NCBI GenBank assembly: GCA_001466705.2
Contig: LATX02000100.1
Span: forward strand, 682,001 to 746,000
Direction: 5' to 3'
Length of the DNA: 64,000 nucleotides
Source: Moniliophthora roreri
Taxonomy: Eukaryota > Basidiomycota > Agaricomycetes > Agaricales > Marasmiaceae
The notes below the pieces were generated by a model, which searched no databases, was not told the origin of the DNA, and was given only the letters and a program-made list of their open reading frames with translations. Of the stretch, positions 9,565 through 19,241 are shown piece by piece. The position numbers and the translations under genes were made by a program. The stretch's first letter is position 1. Each line of letters begins with the position of its first letter.

Positions 9565-11477
9565 AACACTTTGGGGACAGAAAACTCTTCCAACCCAAAC
9601 CAATTCAACCTCAAACTCCTTACCATCCAAAAGGAGATACTCTTGAGGTTCTGAATATAGATATAGAGGCACCATCACCGCCTCCTAAACCCATAATGCC
9701 GGATCTGGGAATTAATATTTCTTCCATAACGGTCAATAATCCTAAACCGGAAGTACCCGAATTTATTCAAGGATCTTCAAACATCCAAGCTCGTGTTATA
9801 TCTCTGAGTCAGATTAACATTGCGGATGTTGTTCCTCTTGATGAAGGAAATTCTCAAGGGAAAAATGGAGGGAAGAACCTGAATAAAGGGGACTTTGACA
9901 GAGAAGATTGGGACAAAAATTACAATGATTACATCGTAAACGAAGCAGACTATTATGATTGGTATGATCTAATTGATCTTAAGAGCAGCATCACTAATAA
10001 ATTGCTAGAAACAAACATTGATTCCAAGCAATTATCAGCGCTCGATGGTCAATTTCTTTCTAACTCTGTAAATAGTAACATTGTACAATGTATGATGACT
10101 AAAATTAGTGATAAAAATGTTGTATCGATAGAACCACAAACAATTGAATGGGCTCTTGATACTGCTGCAACCAATCACATAACACCTTTTAAGTCCGATT
10201 TCCTTGAGGTAAATGAAATTCCTACAGGACTCAAGCAAATTATTGGAGTTACTGGATCAGATGTCATAACTCACCAAGGAACTGTAATCATTCGTCATAC
10301 CAATTCACTTGGAGAAACCCATACGGTCAAACTATATCCGGTGTTCTATTGGCCTAAAGCAAATCATAGACTTCTAGCTGGGAATAAATATATCGTAAAT
10401 GGTGACAATATCAAATATTCGTTCCCAGAAACCTCTATAATTACAAAAGCAAATGGTAAACTCTTTATGTCGCTATTTGCGAAACCAGAAAGAGATGGGT
10501 ACACGTACCTACATGCTTCCTCTGTTAAGCAGAACGAAGCAGTTACCATTCTTGCTTTCAAGATTAAATCAACTGATCCTGTAATTGCTCATAACAGATT
10601 TGGTCATATACCCTATCGCATATTGACAAACTGTATGAAACACTGCAAAGGATTTTCCATTGAGAAACAAGAATCTAAAAAGTCCTTGTGTAAGGGATGT
10701 GCTGAAGGAGGAACAGCATCCAAACCTTACCATAGTTCTCAAAAGCATAAAGAGAATATCCTAGAACTTATTCATATGGATATTAAGGAGTTTCCTATTA
10801 ATTTCTACCACCAAAACTGTTATACATTAGTTCTAATTGATGACCATTCTTCAGTAGGATGGATTTATCACCAACGAACTAAAAATCAATTTGAAACACT
10901 TACCAGCTTTAAACGCTTTCGTGCTTTAGCCGAAAAGCAAACTGGTAAAATCATTAAATGTGTTCAAACTGATCATGGTGGAGAATTTTTCGGAAATGAG
11001 TTCCAAACATATCTTAAAGATAATGGAATTCAAATGCGAAACTCAGCTCCACATATACATCAACAGCAAGGAAGAGTCGAATGTTCAATTCGTACTCTTG
11101 CGGAAAAAGCAGAAAAATTCTGCAATCATGCCTCCCTACTACAGTCTTGGTGGGAATTCATGATGAATAATGCTGTACATGTATATAATCACACTCCTAA
11201 TAAATGCTTAGATTGGAAAACTCCAACCAAAATCTATAGTAAGAAAGTACCTGATGTGTCTTACTTTCGAACACCAGGATGTTCAGTGTATGTCTTTATT
11301 CATAAAGAACAACGTAAGAACAAACTTTCAAAGAAAATGGAACATATGACATTTCTGGATTACGCTCCCAATACTAAAGGATATCGGTTTATGCGACAGG
11401 ATAAGACGATATTTACGGCTTCTCAAGCAGACTTCGATGAAGAAGATTTTCTGTACTCGTCTAATTCAGTTGATTGA
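9555..11477 (+). pseudogene. Copia Pol: protease and integrase part
   Basis: The 640-codon frame, in order, shows an aspartic protease signature (WALDTAATNHI, with D-T-A in place of D-S/T-G). Next comes the GAG-pre-integrase/HHCC zinc region (AHNRFGH then CKGC). The integrase core shows all three catalytic acids in HMDIKEF, QTDHGGEF and QGRVECSIR. It ends at a TGA (11475) in a linker before reverse transcriptase. It is offset by one base from the Gag frame, so one indel or a frameshift near 9555 separates it from Gag. Enzyme motifs are well kept, so the copy is fairly young despite its stops. Confidence 0.88.
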
Positions 11478-13727
11478 ACCTTACAATCAACCAATGGAAT
11501 CTTATCTATTCCTTTTACTGGTATTAATCGACCACAATCGGATAATGATGATGACAGTCATCAAAATCACGATCAAGGGGGAGGAAATGATGATGATGAT
11601 GATCATCCTGATTTCCCTCAACCTAATCATCCCAACGGAGGTAATAATTCTGTGGATCATCATCAGAACCAGAATGATGGTGAGGATCAATCACGACCTA
11701 AAAATACTGCACCACCGCAAAACCCAATAGATCCTGAAATTAATAATATTAACAGGAGAATGCGACGAAGGGTACAGATGTTTGACCCAAGTCAACATCA
11801 ACAAAGTCGTCCTAAAAGACAGACTCGTGTACCACAGCGGTATGGAGACACTATGGGTCGTATGCCTATCCGAGAAAGACTACGTCTACATACATATAAC
11901 AACTTACCTGGTTCTGATGATCAAGGTGATAATCCTGATCAAGAATTCATACAAGGTAGCAGTCGTGACCATGAGCAGGAAATTCCACCTGCTGAACATC
12001 AAATTCAACAGTCAAATGAGGATGAAATGGAACAAGATCATGATCAAATAGAGATTGATTGAAGTCCACCTCAGACTGATGATGAAATGGTCAATTATGT
12101 ACAAATTCTTTCTCAGAAAGGGGGAGTTCATTACCTTGATTACATTATGGCATCAGCATTGTCAATTGACAATGTACGTCAATGGCAATACAAAGATATC
12201 CTTACTCTGTCAAAAGATGAACAGAAGAAATGGATGGCTGCATGTCATGATGAACTCAAATCACTACAAGAATGTAACGTTTATAAACTTGTAGATTTAC
12301 CTCAAGGTCGAAAAGCGATAAAATCCAGATGGGTTTTTGATGTCAAAACAGATGGCCGTCATAAGGCACAACTTGTAGCAAAAGGTTTCTCACAAGTCAA
12401 AGGAATAGATTATGACAAATTGTTCTCTCCTGTAGTACACTTTGAAACTGTTCGTGTATTACTTGCACTAGCCACTCTTGAGGATTGGGATATCCAAGCG
12501 CTAGATGTCAAAACAGCCTTTCTCTATGGTGAACTTGACAAGGAGATTTACATGGAACAACCACAAGGATTCGTCAAAGGTTCAAACAAAGTTTGGTTAT
12601 TACGCTGTGCACTATATGGTTTAAAACAAGCCTCTTTATCATGGTGGTACCAATGCACTAAATCCATGGCAAAGCTAGGATTTAAGCACTGTATATCAGA
12701 CGCTGGTGTATACTACTTTATATGTGGAAATGATATAATTATTGCCATTGTATATGTAGATGATGCGATTTTCATGGGTTCAAATTCTAGCCTTCTTCAC
12801 ACAAAGAAGAAAGAATTCATGAAAATATGGGAATGTAGAGATTTAGGCAAACCTAGAGAATTCCTACGAATGCGAATTACTCGAGATTGGAAGCGATGTA
12901 CTCTATCACTTGATCAAAGTGATTATCTCGAGAAAATCATTAAACGCTTCGGTATGGAAAACGCCAACCCCACTCGCACTCCATTACCCGCTGGCTATAA
13001 ACCTACGGCTAATAAAGGAGAAGTGAACTCTACAATTAGATCCCAATTCCAATCAGTGATCAGATCACTCCTATATCTATGCTTAGGTACCCGACCAGAT
13101 ATAACTTTTCCGGTCATCAAACTTTCGCAATATGGGACAAATCCTACTCAGGAGCATCTCAACAAGGCGAAATACATCATTCGATACCTAATTGGAACCC
13201 GCAAATATTCTCTTACTTACAAAGATAAGCTAGGAGAACAAGGTTTCATAGCATATGCCGATTCTGACTGGGCTACAGATGAAGACACTAGAGTCTCACA
13301 AACAGGTTATCTTATTAACTTCGCTTGTGCTCCAGTCTTCTGGGTTTCACAAAAACAGAAATCCATAGCATTATCCAGTACTGAAGCCGAATATATGGCT
13401 TTATCTGACTGTGCTAGACAGATCAAATGGATAATTAATTTATTCTCTGAAATCGAATATCCTATAGCAAAACTACCATTGCTTAGTGACAATCAAGGTG
13501 CTATCTTCATCAGTAAAAATCAAGTTACTGAAAAATGAACAAAGCACATTGATATTAAATATCACCATATTCAAGAATGCGTTGCCAAGAAAAAAGTAGA
13601 AGTATTCTTCATCTCTACAAATCAACAACCTGCGGATCTTATGATGAAGAATCTACCTTGGGACAAGTTTCAACGCCACAGAGAATTTCTCGGCCTTACA
13701 TTCTTTAAGACCGATTCCTCCATATAG
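11478..13727 (+). pseudogene. Copia Pol: reverse transcriptase and RNase H
   Basis: This is in frame with the integrase part but broken by TGA at 12060 and 13536, then closed at TAG 13725. An acidic and His/Asn-rich linker comes first. The reverse transcriptase follows, with KSRWVFDVK, the ALDVKTAFLYGEL block and the catalytic YVDD. RNase H shows YADSDWA, a conserved LSSTEAEYMAL and the TKHIDIKYHHI block. The TGA at 13536 falls exactly where copia elements carry the arginine of the R-T-K-H-I/V-D motif, consistent with CGA mutated to TGA. The natural stop precedes the polypurine tract by about 30 bases. Confidence 0.92.
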
Positions 13728-13760
13728 CTCAATCACTACAAAGTTTATCACAAACTTAGT

Positions 13761-13769
13761 GAGGGGGAG
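13761..13769 (+). other. Polypurine tract
   Basis: GAGGGGGAG abuts the TG that opens the 3' LTR. This is the expected primer site for plus-strand synthesis in an LTR element. Confidence 0.85.
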
Positions 13770-14285
13770 TGTTGAACCACAGTACCTGTACTATACTAAA
13801 CTAGGTACATTAGGAACACTAGTTATTGTATTACTTGCATATGTGATCAACTACGGAACTTACAAAGTATGTTCCTGAGCTTCTCCGGAGCTTGCACTAC
13901 AGTCATAGGAGTGCTCCCTCGTCCAGTAGGAGTATTGTAGCCTCATGCACAATACAGTAGAACACATGTAGAATTCATGTATAGTTCCTCCCACTGTCAG
14001 ACGATTGTATTGTGTCTCTCCAAGACACATTATTCTTGGATACTTTGTCTCACAAGTATTCAGTAGCTTACATCCAAAGCTTACTAGGTTTCACCGTTTA
14101 TCCACGGAACTTATCCTTTAGAGTAGTATAAAAGCAAGCATGTATGTAGCTACATTCTTCAGTTCAATTTACATTGACTACTCTGCACATTGCACCTCTA
14201 CAACCCTCTAGGTTCTAGCAAGCTCTTGTACAAATGTGAGTTGAGCACACTCCACTGTGCTTTACGTCTCCGTTCTGTCTCAACA
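13770..14285 (+). repeat. 3' LTR
   Basis: This 516-base LTR opens with TGTTGA and closes with TCAACA, a six-base inverted end. The last 58 bases match the remnant of the 5' LTR. A TATA box lies at 14127, about 30 bases before a probable transcription start. Confidence 0.92.
14127..14135 (+). promoter_or_regulatory. LTR TATA box
   Basis: TATAAAAGC lies in the 3' LTR about 160 bases before its end. In the complete 5' LTR this would drive the element's transcript. Confidence 0.6.
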
Positions 14286-14884
14286 AAGCATGAGTATAAC
14301 TTCGCTCCTTTGCCTCGCTACTAAGCTATTCTCTGCTTTCAAAAAGCAAAGCTGACCGTTTTTCCGACGACTACCGGTGCTAAATCAAGTACTGTTCATT
14401 TTCAGAGACCATCAGCCATGTTGATCGCAGCTAGGACGTCGAAAGCATTCACCTCGCCAAAGGTGTCGTATGAAGAGGACAGTTTGAAGAGATAAATGCG
14501 AAGGGACGCTGTCACTAGACACAGAACATTCGTTCCAGAGCTGCAGGTCCCGTTGGGTAGCTGGTCATCGCTCTTGGGTATAATGTTACCCACGTTCGGA
14601 ACAGGCGAGACCTCGAGGTTTCCGGTGGTCGCGTTGGCATCCTCCTGTGTAAGTGTTGAAACGTGGAGGGGCAGAGGCCTCAGACTGATAATGACCTGAA
14701 GCTGTTAATACACTCATATCATGATTCCTGAAGAGAAGTTCAAGACTTGTTACTTGTATATGCCTAATATGAACTACTATACACAAAGAGATTCGATACA
14801 TAAATAAAAGTCTAATCCAACTCTGTTCATGATGAAGGCATGAAGAAAAGTTCGTAAAAGTCGTAAACTGACTGAGTTGTCCTC
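14286..14884. other. Interval between LTR and kinase gene, with a possible minus-strand exon
   Basis: Most of this has no feature. A minus-strand frame from about 14700 to 14402 has coding-like composition and ends at a TGA. It might be the last exon of a gene whose 5' part was cut off. I do not recognise the product and no splice partner is clear. Confidence 0.25.
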
Positions 14885-17203
14885 TCAACGTCTATGCTTC
14901 TTACTCGAAGCAGGCTTCGAATCAGGATCGTCAGCACCACGCTTCTTGCTTCCAGTGCGCGTGTTCCTAGCACCCTCTGTCCTTCCAGTGATCATGTACT
15001 TGACAAAAGCAGCTTCAAGTTGCTGTTTACGGTCAATCCGTGCATCGCTGAGTTGGGAAGAATCCCGTGTGGCCTCGCAGAAGCGTTCGTAAATCCAATC
15101 CCAATCTTCCAAGCGTTCGAGGAATTTGTCGTATTTCCAGACTGGTTGCCCGTCGAGTACAGCGTCATCATACTGCATGCGAGCGGCGATCTTATTGTAC
15201 TTCTCCCTGTCCTCGTTTGACGGAGCGTGGTCGTAGCGCACCGCTACCAAGTCCTCAAAGTCGACGAGGAGATTCTTCAGAAAGACATCTGAAACCATTT
15301 CGGGGTCGCGCATAGCGCGTGAACGCAAAGATGTCTCCTTGTGGGTACCGCCTATGCTACGACCCTCGCTAATCATTACATAATCGTAATTCTGGTTAAG
15401 GCGTTCGACTACCTTCGTCGCTGTCAAACTATGCGGTCCATGTTTTAAAAGTACCCAGCATAGGACATGGAAGAAAGACTCCAGATCATCAGCCCGTTTG
15501 TGACAGGTTGCTTTTCCCAATAGAAGTTTGGCGGACATAAATTGCCATGTTCCCTGCAAAGGTAGGGATGAGTCATTAAAACTTTATGAAAGCCAAAAAC
15601 ATATTCTACTCACCGTTCTTTCGTGTTGTCGTGGTGTCTCGCGATCAACCACCGGCTTGCTAAAGTCCCAGTCAATCAGGAAACCAGATTTGCCATCTTC
15701 GCTGATGAGAATGTTGCCAGAACTAATGTCGCGGTGCAAAACCTTGGCTTCGTCATATGCAACCTGATGAGCTTCATATCATAATTATTAGTCTTCGGAA
15801 CATGTAAGAAAACTGCACATGGAATGTATGGAAAGTACCGTAGGAACTAGCGCAATTGGTTGAGTACGCATCACGCTTAGTCGGTGAGACGACGGCCTAC
15901 TTCTCGAAAGACGATGTAATAATGTTGGAAGGGGCGGGATGGCTCTCCTGGCTCAAAGAGATCCGGAAAACTTGTTCTGGCGACGGTTTTCTGCTGATCA
16001 ACATCACCGTGCGCAACGACGTGCGGAATGTGAGGAACTCCTTTCTCGTGCAGTTGCGCGTAAACGTTACCCTCCTTCTGCATTTCCTCCATGTCGATTC
16101 TCCATGTGTCCTTCAAATATACAATGTTACCGTGTATATCGATGACCAAGAACCCACGGGTCGAGCGACCAAAAGGAGAGACCGATACAGAGAAACGATT
16201 AGCGCCGCCATAGAACACCACCGTCTCCTTACTGCTTTCGTCGTATACCGAGAATTTCCATACCTTCTCCCATTTTTTGAGAGGAAGGAGCTCAGTAGCC
16301 TGCTTGACGAACCGAGACTCGGCAGCAGACGGAACAGTCACTGTCCGATCATGGCCTCGGATTTCGGGGGAAGAGTGGTTGAAACGCCACAAGAAGTCGA
16401 CGAGGTGCTTCTCCTTCGCATAACGAAAAGCGCTGGTAACCACGGCACCTTCACGATCGAATCGAATCAGCCTGGCATAGTCACCGGCAACCTCGACGCA
16501 GAAAGCATGTGTCCTGAATTGGGTTGCAAGCATGGCGCCAGCGTAGGTGGCAAGCTGAGCACGTGTATTCTGCGAGTTTCTGGCCTGTTTCTCAAAAGGA
16601 TGTGCTACGGAAACTTTGTCATTGAATCCGGAGGAGGTGTTTGCCAGCTTGAACTCGAAGAAAGTCTCAAGCTTCGCGACTTCAAACGTACGCTCGAGTT
16701 GGACATCCTTGGGAAAGACACTGACATCGACCTTTATCAGACCAGTCTGATGGGTCCAATTGATGTCGTCGGAGGCTTCGCCAGTGACCTTCAGTTCGAG
16801 GTTAGTGCAATAGTCCTTCAGTAACTCGGTCTATGAGATAATCAATAAGTCAGTACTGAGATAGCTATCGCAAGAACACGGTACTCACAAATTTGTCGTA
16901 CATATCGCTTTCTTTCTTGACACCTGAGATAACATTGCCCCATTCCTGGGACCGGAAATTCGGACGACGAGGGAGTCCGGAAGGCTTAGGCAGAAACTTG
17001 TCGAGAAATTTGGCGGGTGACACTGGGCCAAACCACTTGTTATGAGTGTCGAGTTCAACTTGAACAAGGCGAGTATCCCTTATGGGGTCTTCGGATGCAA
17101 AAGCCGATCTGCCAGTGTTCAACTTCAGCGGAGAACTCGAGGAATCAAATATGGCCTGACTCTGATTCTGAGGCAGTTGAGGAGGAGGAGGAGTAGACGA
17201 CAT
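14885..17203 (-). CDS. FunK1-type fungal protein kinase (possibly broken)
   Basis: Exons by splice signals are 17203-16889, 16830 to about 15901 or 15877, 15763-15614 and 15553-14885. The protein belongs to the FunK1 family, expanded in mushroom fungi and of unknown biological role. The N-terminal half has the family's RAQLATYAGAM and FCVEVAGDYARLIRFDREG blocks. The kinase core has HRDISSGNILI in place of HRD...N, and IDWDFSK in place of DFG. The tail is basic and ends in a Lys/Arg-rich run that could act in nuclear import. The weak point is the exon 2 to 3 junction. The conserved REVGRRLTD is followed at once by TAA, while the only phase-correct donor (GTAGGC, at 15900) would delete it. Either an unusual intron or a frameshift is present. 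The start MSSTPPP at 17203 is the first Met in the open frame. Confidence 0.75.
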
Positions 17204-17925
17204 GCTGAGTGAGTGCGTCTTCGTTTGATGAAGAATCCATGGTGTTCATTGCCAGAGAGTTAAGTACTGTGCTGTGGAATTGGCCACCACTTGGCGGAAA
17301 GAGAAGAACAATGCAAAATGGCGCTTGCGTGACCGTGGCTACCGTTGATGGCTGCCCGATTTGGCAGGCAGTGTTTCCCACACCTCAATCCAGAACAACC
17401 AACAATGATGACCGCGTTGGGGGCCACGCAGAATTTTGGCCAAGGTATGCCAGCTATGAAGTGTGGCAGAATTTAATATAGCTGACTCCACAACTTGTCA
17501 GTTTGGATACTGCGAAAAGCTGTGACGGCGACAGAAAATCGTCGATATCCATAAACTCTTGGTCAAGTATGTTGGTAATCTGGTATCTATTTATTCACTC
17601 AACTATCCCAATGATGTCTTTTTTACAGTTATTGGCGAATATCATATTTGCTCATTCGGAACTCAGGCGATAGCCGGAAATCTTGTCCAAGTCAATAGCA
17701 TTCTAAAGCTACGCATTCCAACGGGTTGCGGGAGGTTATGTTACTATAGCACATTTCAAATATCTAAATAAGTTGGTATTTGTGGCACGATGCCAGGGAG
17801 TCCACGATCAAACAGCATCAATAAAAATTCAACCAAACGACTGAGCTCTTGCTCTTCGGTCTCTCCTTGGCCGGTCAAGGCATTACCCAATGTCTGTTCG
17901 AATAGAGTTAGCTTCAAGGAAAGAC
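17204..17925 (+). repeat. Uninterrupted copy of the dispersed repeat (within about 17330-17720)
   Basis: This matches 1840-1966 joined directly to 4182-4500, without the 2.2-kb element. The join lies near 17410, where AATGATGACCGCGTTGGG aligns with the right flank ATTGAAGTGCGCCTTGGG. It is noncoding as far as I can see and separates the kinase from the glutamine synthetase remnant. Confidence 0.6.
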
Positions 17926-18853
17926 TCAACTCAACAGGATCCTCACCCTATTCACAGCCAAATACTTTTCAACCAACACATCCTCCATAATTTTCTTCTA
18001 AACCTCATCCTGCTCCAAATTCCCCCTGCTCAATGTTCAAAGCCATCCTCTTGGTGATACCAAAAGCCTTTCTTTCAGTATCATCCACCTGCCATGCATA
18101 TTTTGGTCTTTCACCTCCAATTTCTTCTTATTCTTAAGCCCCGTCAAACCAGCTCCAATAATCGTTGACAACGCCAAATGCGGATTCGCAGTTCCTTCAA
18201 TGTCCCGCATCTCAAAGTTCCTCGATTGAGGCGAAGTCGCATTCATCAACCGAATAGGCGCTTCACGGTTCTCTGCACCGTAATGAACGTACTTTCCTCC
18301 ACTCCAGACACCGTCAGCTACACGCTTGTACGAAGCTGGAGTGGGGGGAGTGATAGCAGGGATCGCAGGGAGATGTTCGAGTACTCCTGCCAAGAAACTC
18401 GATTCCTGCACTGACAATCCTTTCGCTGGTCTCTCAGTACCTTCTTGATGAACCGAGATGTGGATGTGAGCCGCAGATCCAGCCGTCCCCATGAACGGTC
18501 TAGGAGCAAAAGTCACATGCAACCCATGCTTTGCAGCTAGATTGACTACGAGTTTACGCACGAATATAACTTGGTCTGCGGCGTCGAGAAGAGTGAGAGG
18601 TCCAGATACGACTACTGATCTACTTGGACCACGTTTCGTGCTGTACTTCCAACGCCTTTAGCCAAGCCTCCGGCACAAGGTGGGGCCTCAGTTTTGGTGA
18701 CAAGTGGCGGAGACGACGACTCTCGGATAGTTTGTCGGTGCAGGATACAGGATACAGGATACAGGATACAGAAGGATCAGAGAAGTGAATGTTCAATGTA
18801 TTGTTAACAAAGTCGAGTCCTTCGACCGTTGAAGGTTCCTCGTCTGTCAACAC
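17926..18853 (-). pseudogene. Glutamine synthetase-like pseudogene
   Basis: The region 18620 to 18037 reads as the C-terminal catalytic half of a glutamine synthetase/FluG-like protein. It shows VVVSGPL, LAAKHGLHVTFAPRPF, the ATP and glutamate-site GSAAHIHIS, and ENREAPIRLMN with NFEMRDIEGTANPHLAL. A frameshift near 18090 separates it from ERKAFGITKRMALN in another frame. Another break precedes the terminal DVLVEKYLAVNR, which ends at TGA 17926. Upstream, the frame stops at TAG near 18620, and a minus-strand stretch to 18853 contains a four-unit seven-base repeat (GGATACA on the plus strand, about 18738-18770). The N-terminal half is not found. Loss of function is likely. Confidence 0.7.
18738..18770 (+). 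repeat. Seven-base microsatellite
   Basis: About four units of GGATACA lie in the decayed 5' part of the glutamine synthetase remnant. This is probably slippage expansion. Confidence 0.7.
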
Positions 18854-19241
18854 AAACTTCTCGATGAGGAACTCTACCCATGGGGAGATGTAAAATCTAT
18901 GTTATTCGGCATAGGNTTGAGGAAAGGAATGATGAGCGGCGCTTCCAACCCTTTGAGAGAGCCAATTGCCGCTTACCTTCTTGCTCATAGGCCAAACCTT
19001 GACACAGATCTCGGTGTTCAGCTTCTCTATGCTCAAAAAAGCCAAACTGACCTGAGGTGGAGATGAAGGGAGGAACATAAGGCCGGTCCGTGGGACCTTG
19101 GGACCGCCGTCGAGTAATGACGTTTTCTGCCGGCGACTCCGACAAACTTGACCAAATTCCAATTTCTTGCCGTGACGACGCGCTGTGGGCTGCGCCAGTC
19201 CTATAAACGCGTGCTTGTTCTTCTTCTTCACCCCTGTAGAC
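18854..19241. other. Intergenic region with an N at 18916
   Basis: This separates the glutamine synthetase remnant (-) from dynamin (+) and should carry the dynamin promoter. A single N at 18916 marks an assembly gap. A minus-strand open stretch at 18897-19294 overlaps the dynamin start and is not supported as a gene. Confidence 0.4.

Larger units (their letters stand above)
4644..14285 (+). mobile_element. Ty1/copia LTR retrotransposon, degenerate
   Basis: The order of parts is 3' end of the 5' LTR, primer-binding site, leader, gag, protease, integrase, reverse transcriptase, RNase H, polypurine tract, 3' LTR. Integrase before reverse transcriptase identifies the copia (Pseudoviridae-like) superfamily. 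Most of the 5' LTR is missing at an assembly gap (N at 4643). The segment 5403-7041 recurs at 7057-8695 across two further Ns, probably an assembly overlap. The coding frame carries several stops and one frame change, so this copy cannot make its own proteins. The intact family length would be about 8.5 kb once the repeated gag is discounted and the LTR completed. A target-site duplication cannot be checked because the left edge is lost. Confidence 0.93.

Noticed and set aside
9541..9570. Programmed -1 frameshift between Gag and Pol
   Set aside because: No in-phase slippery heptamer and no obvious downstream hairpin by eye.
8317..13538. TGA read as an amino acid in this organism
   Set aside because: Host genes here end in TGA (for example SSP member A), so the TGA codons in the retrotransposon are real stops.
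15856..16824. A 322-codon plus-strand frame
   Set aside because: It lies antisense to exon 2 of the FunK1 kinase, whose protein motifs are clear. The plus-strand reading shows no domain.
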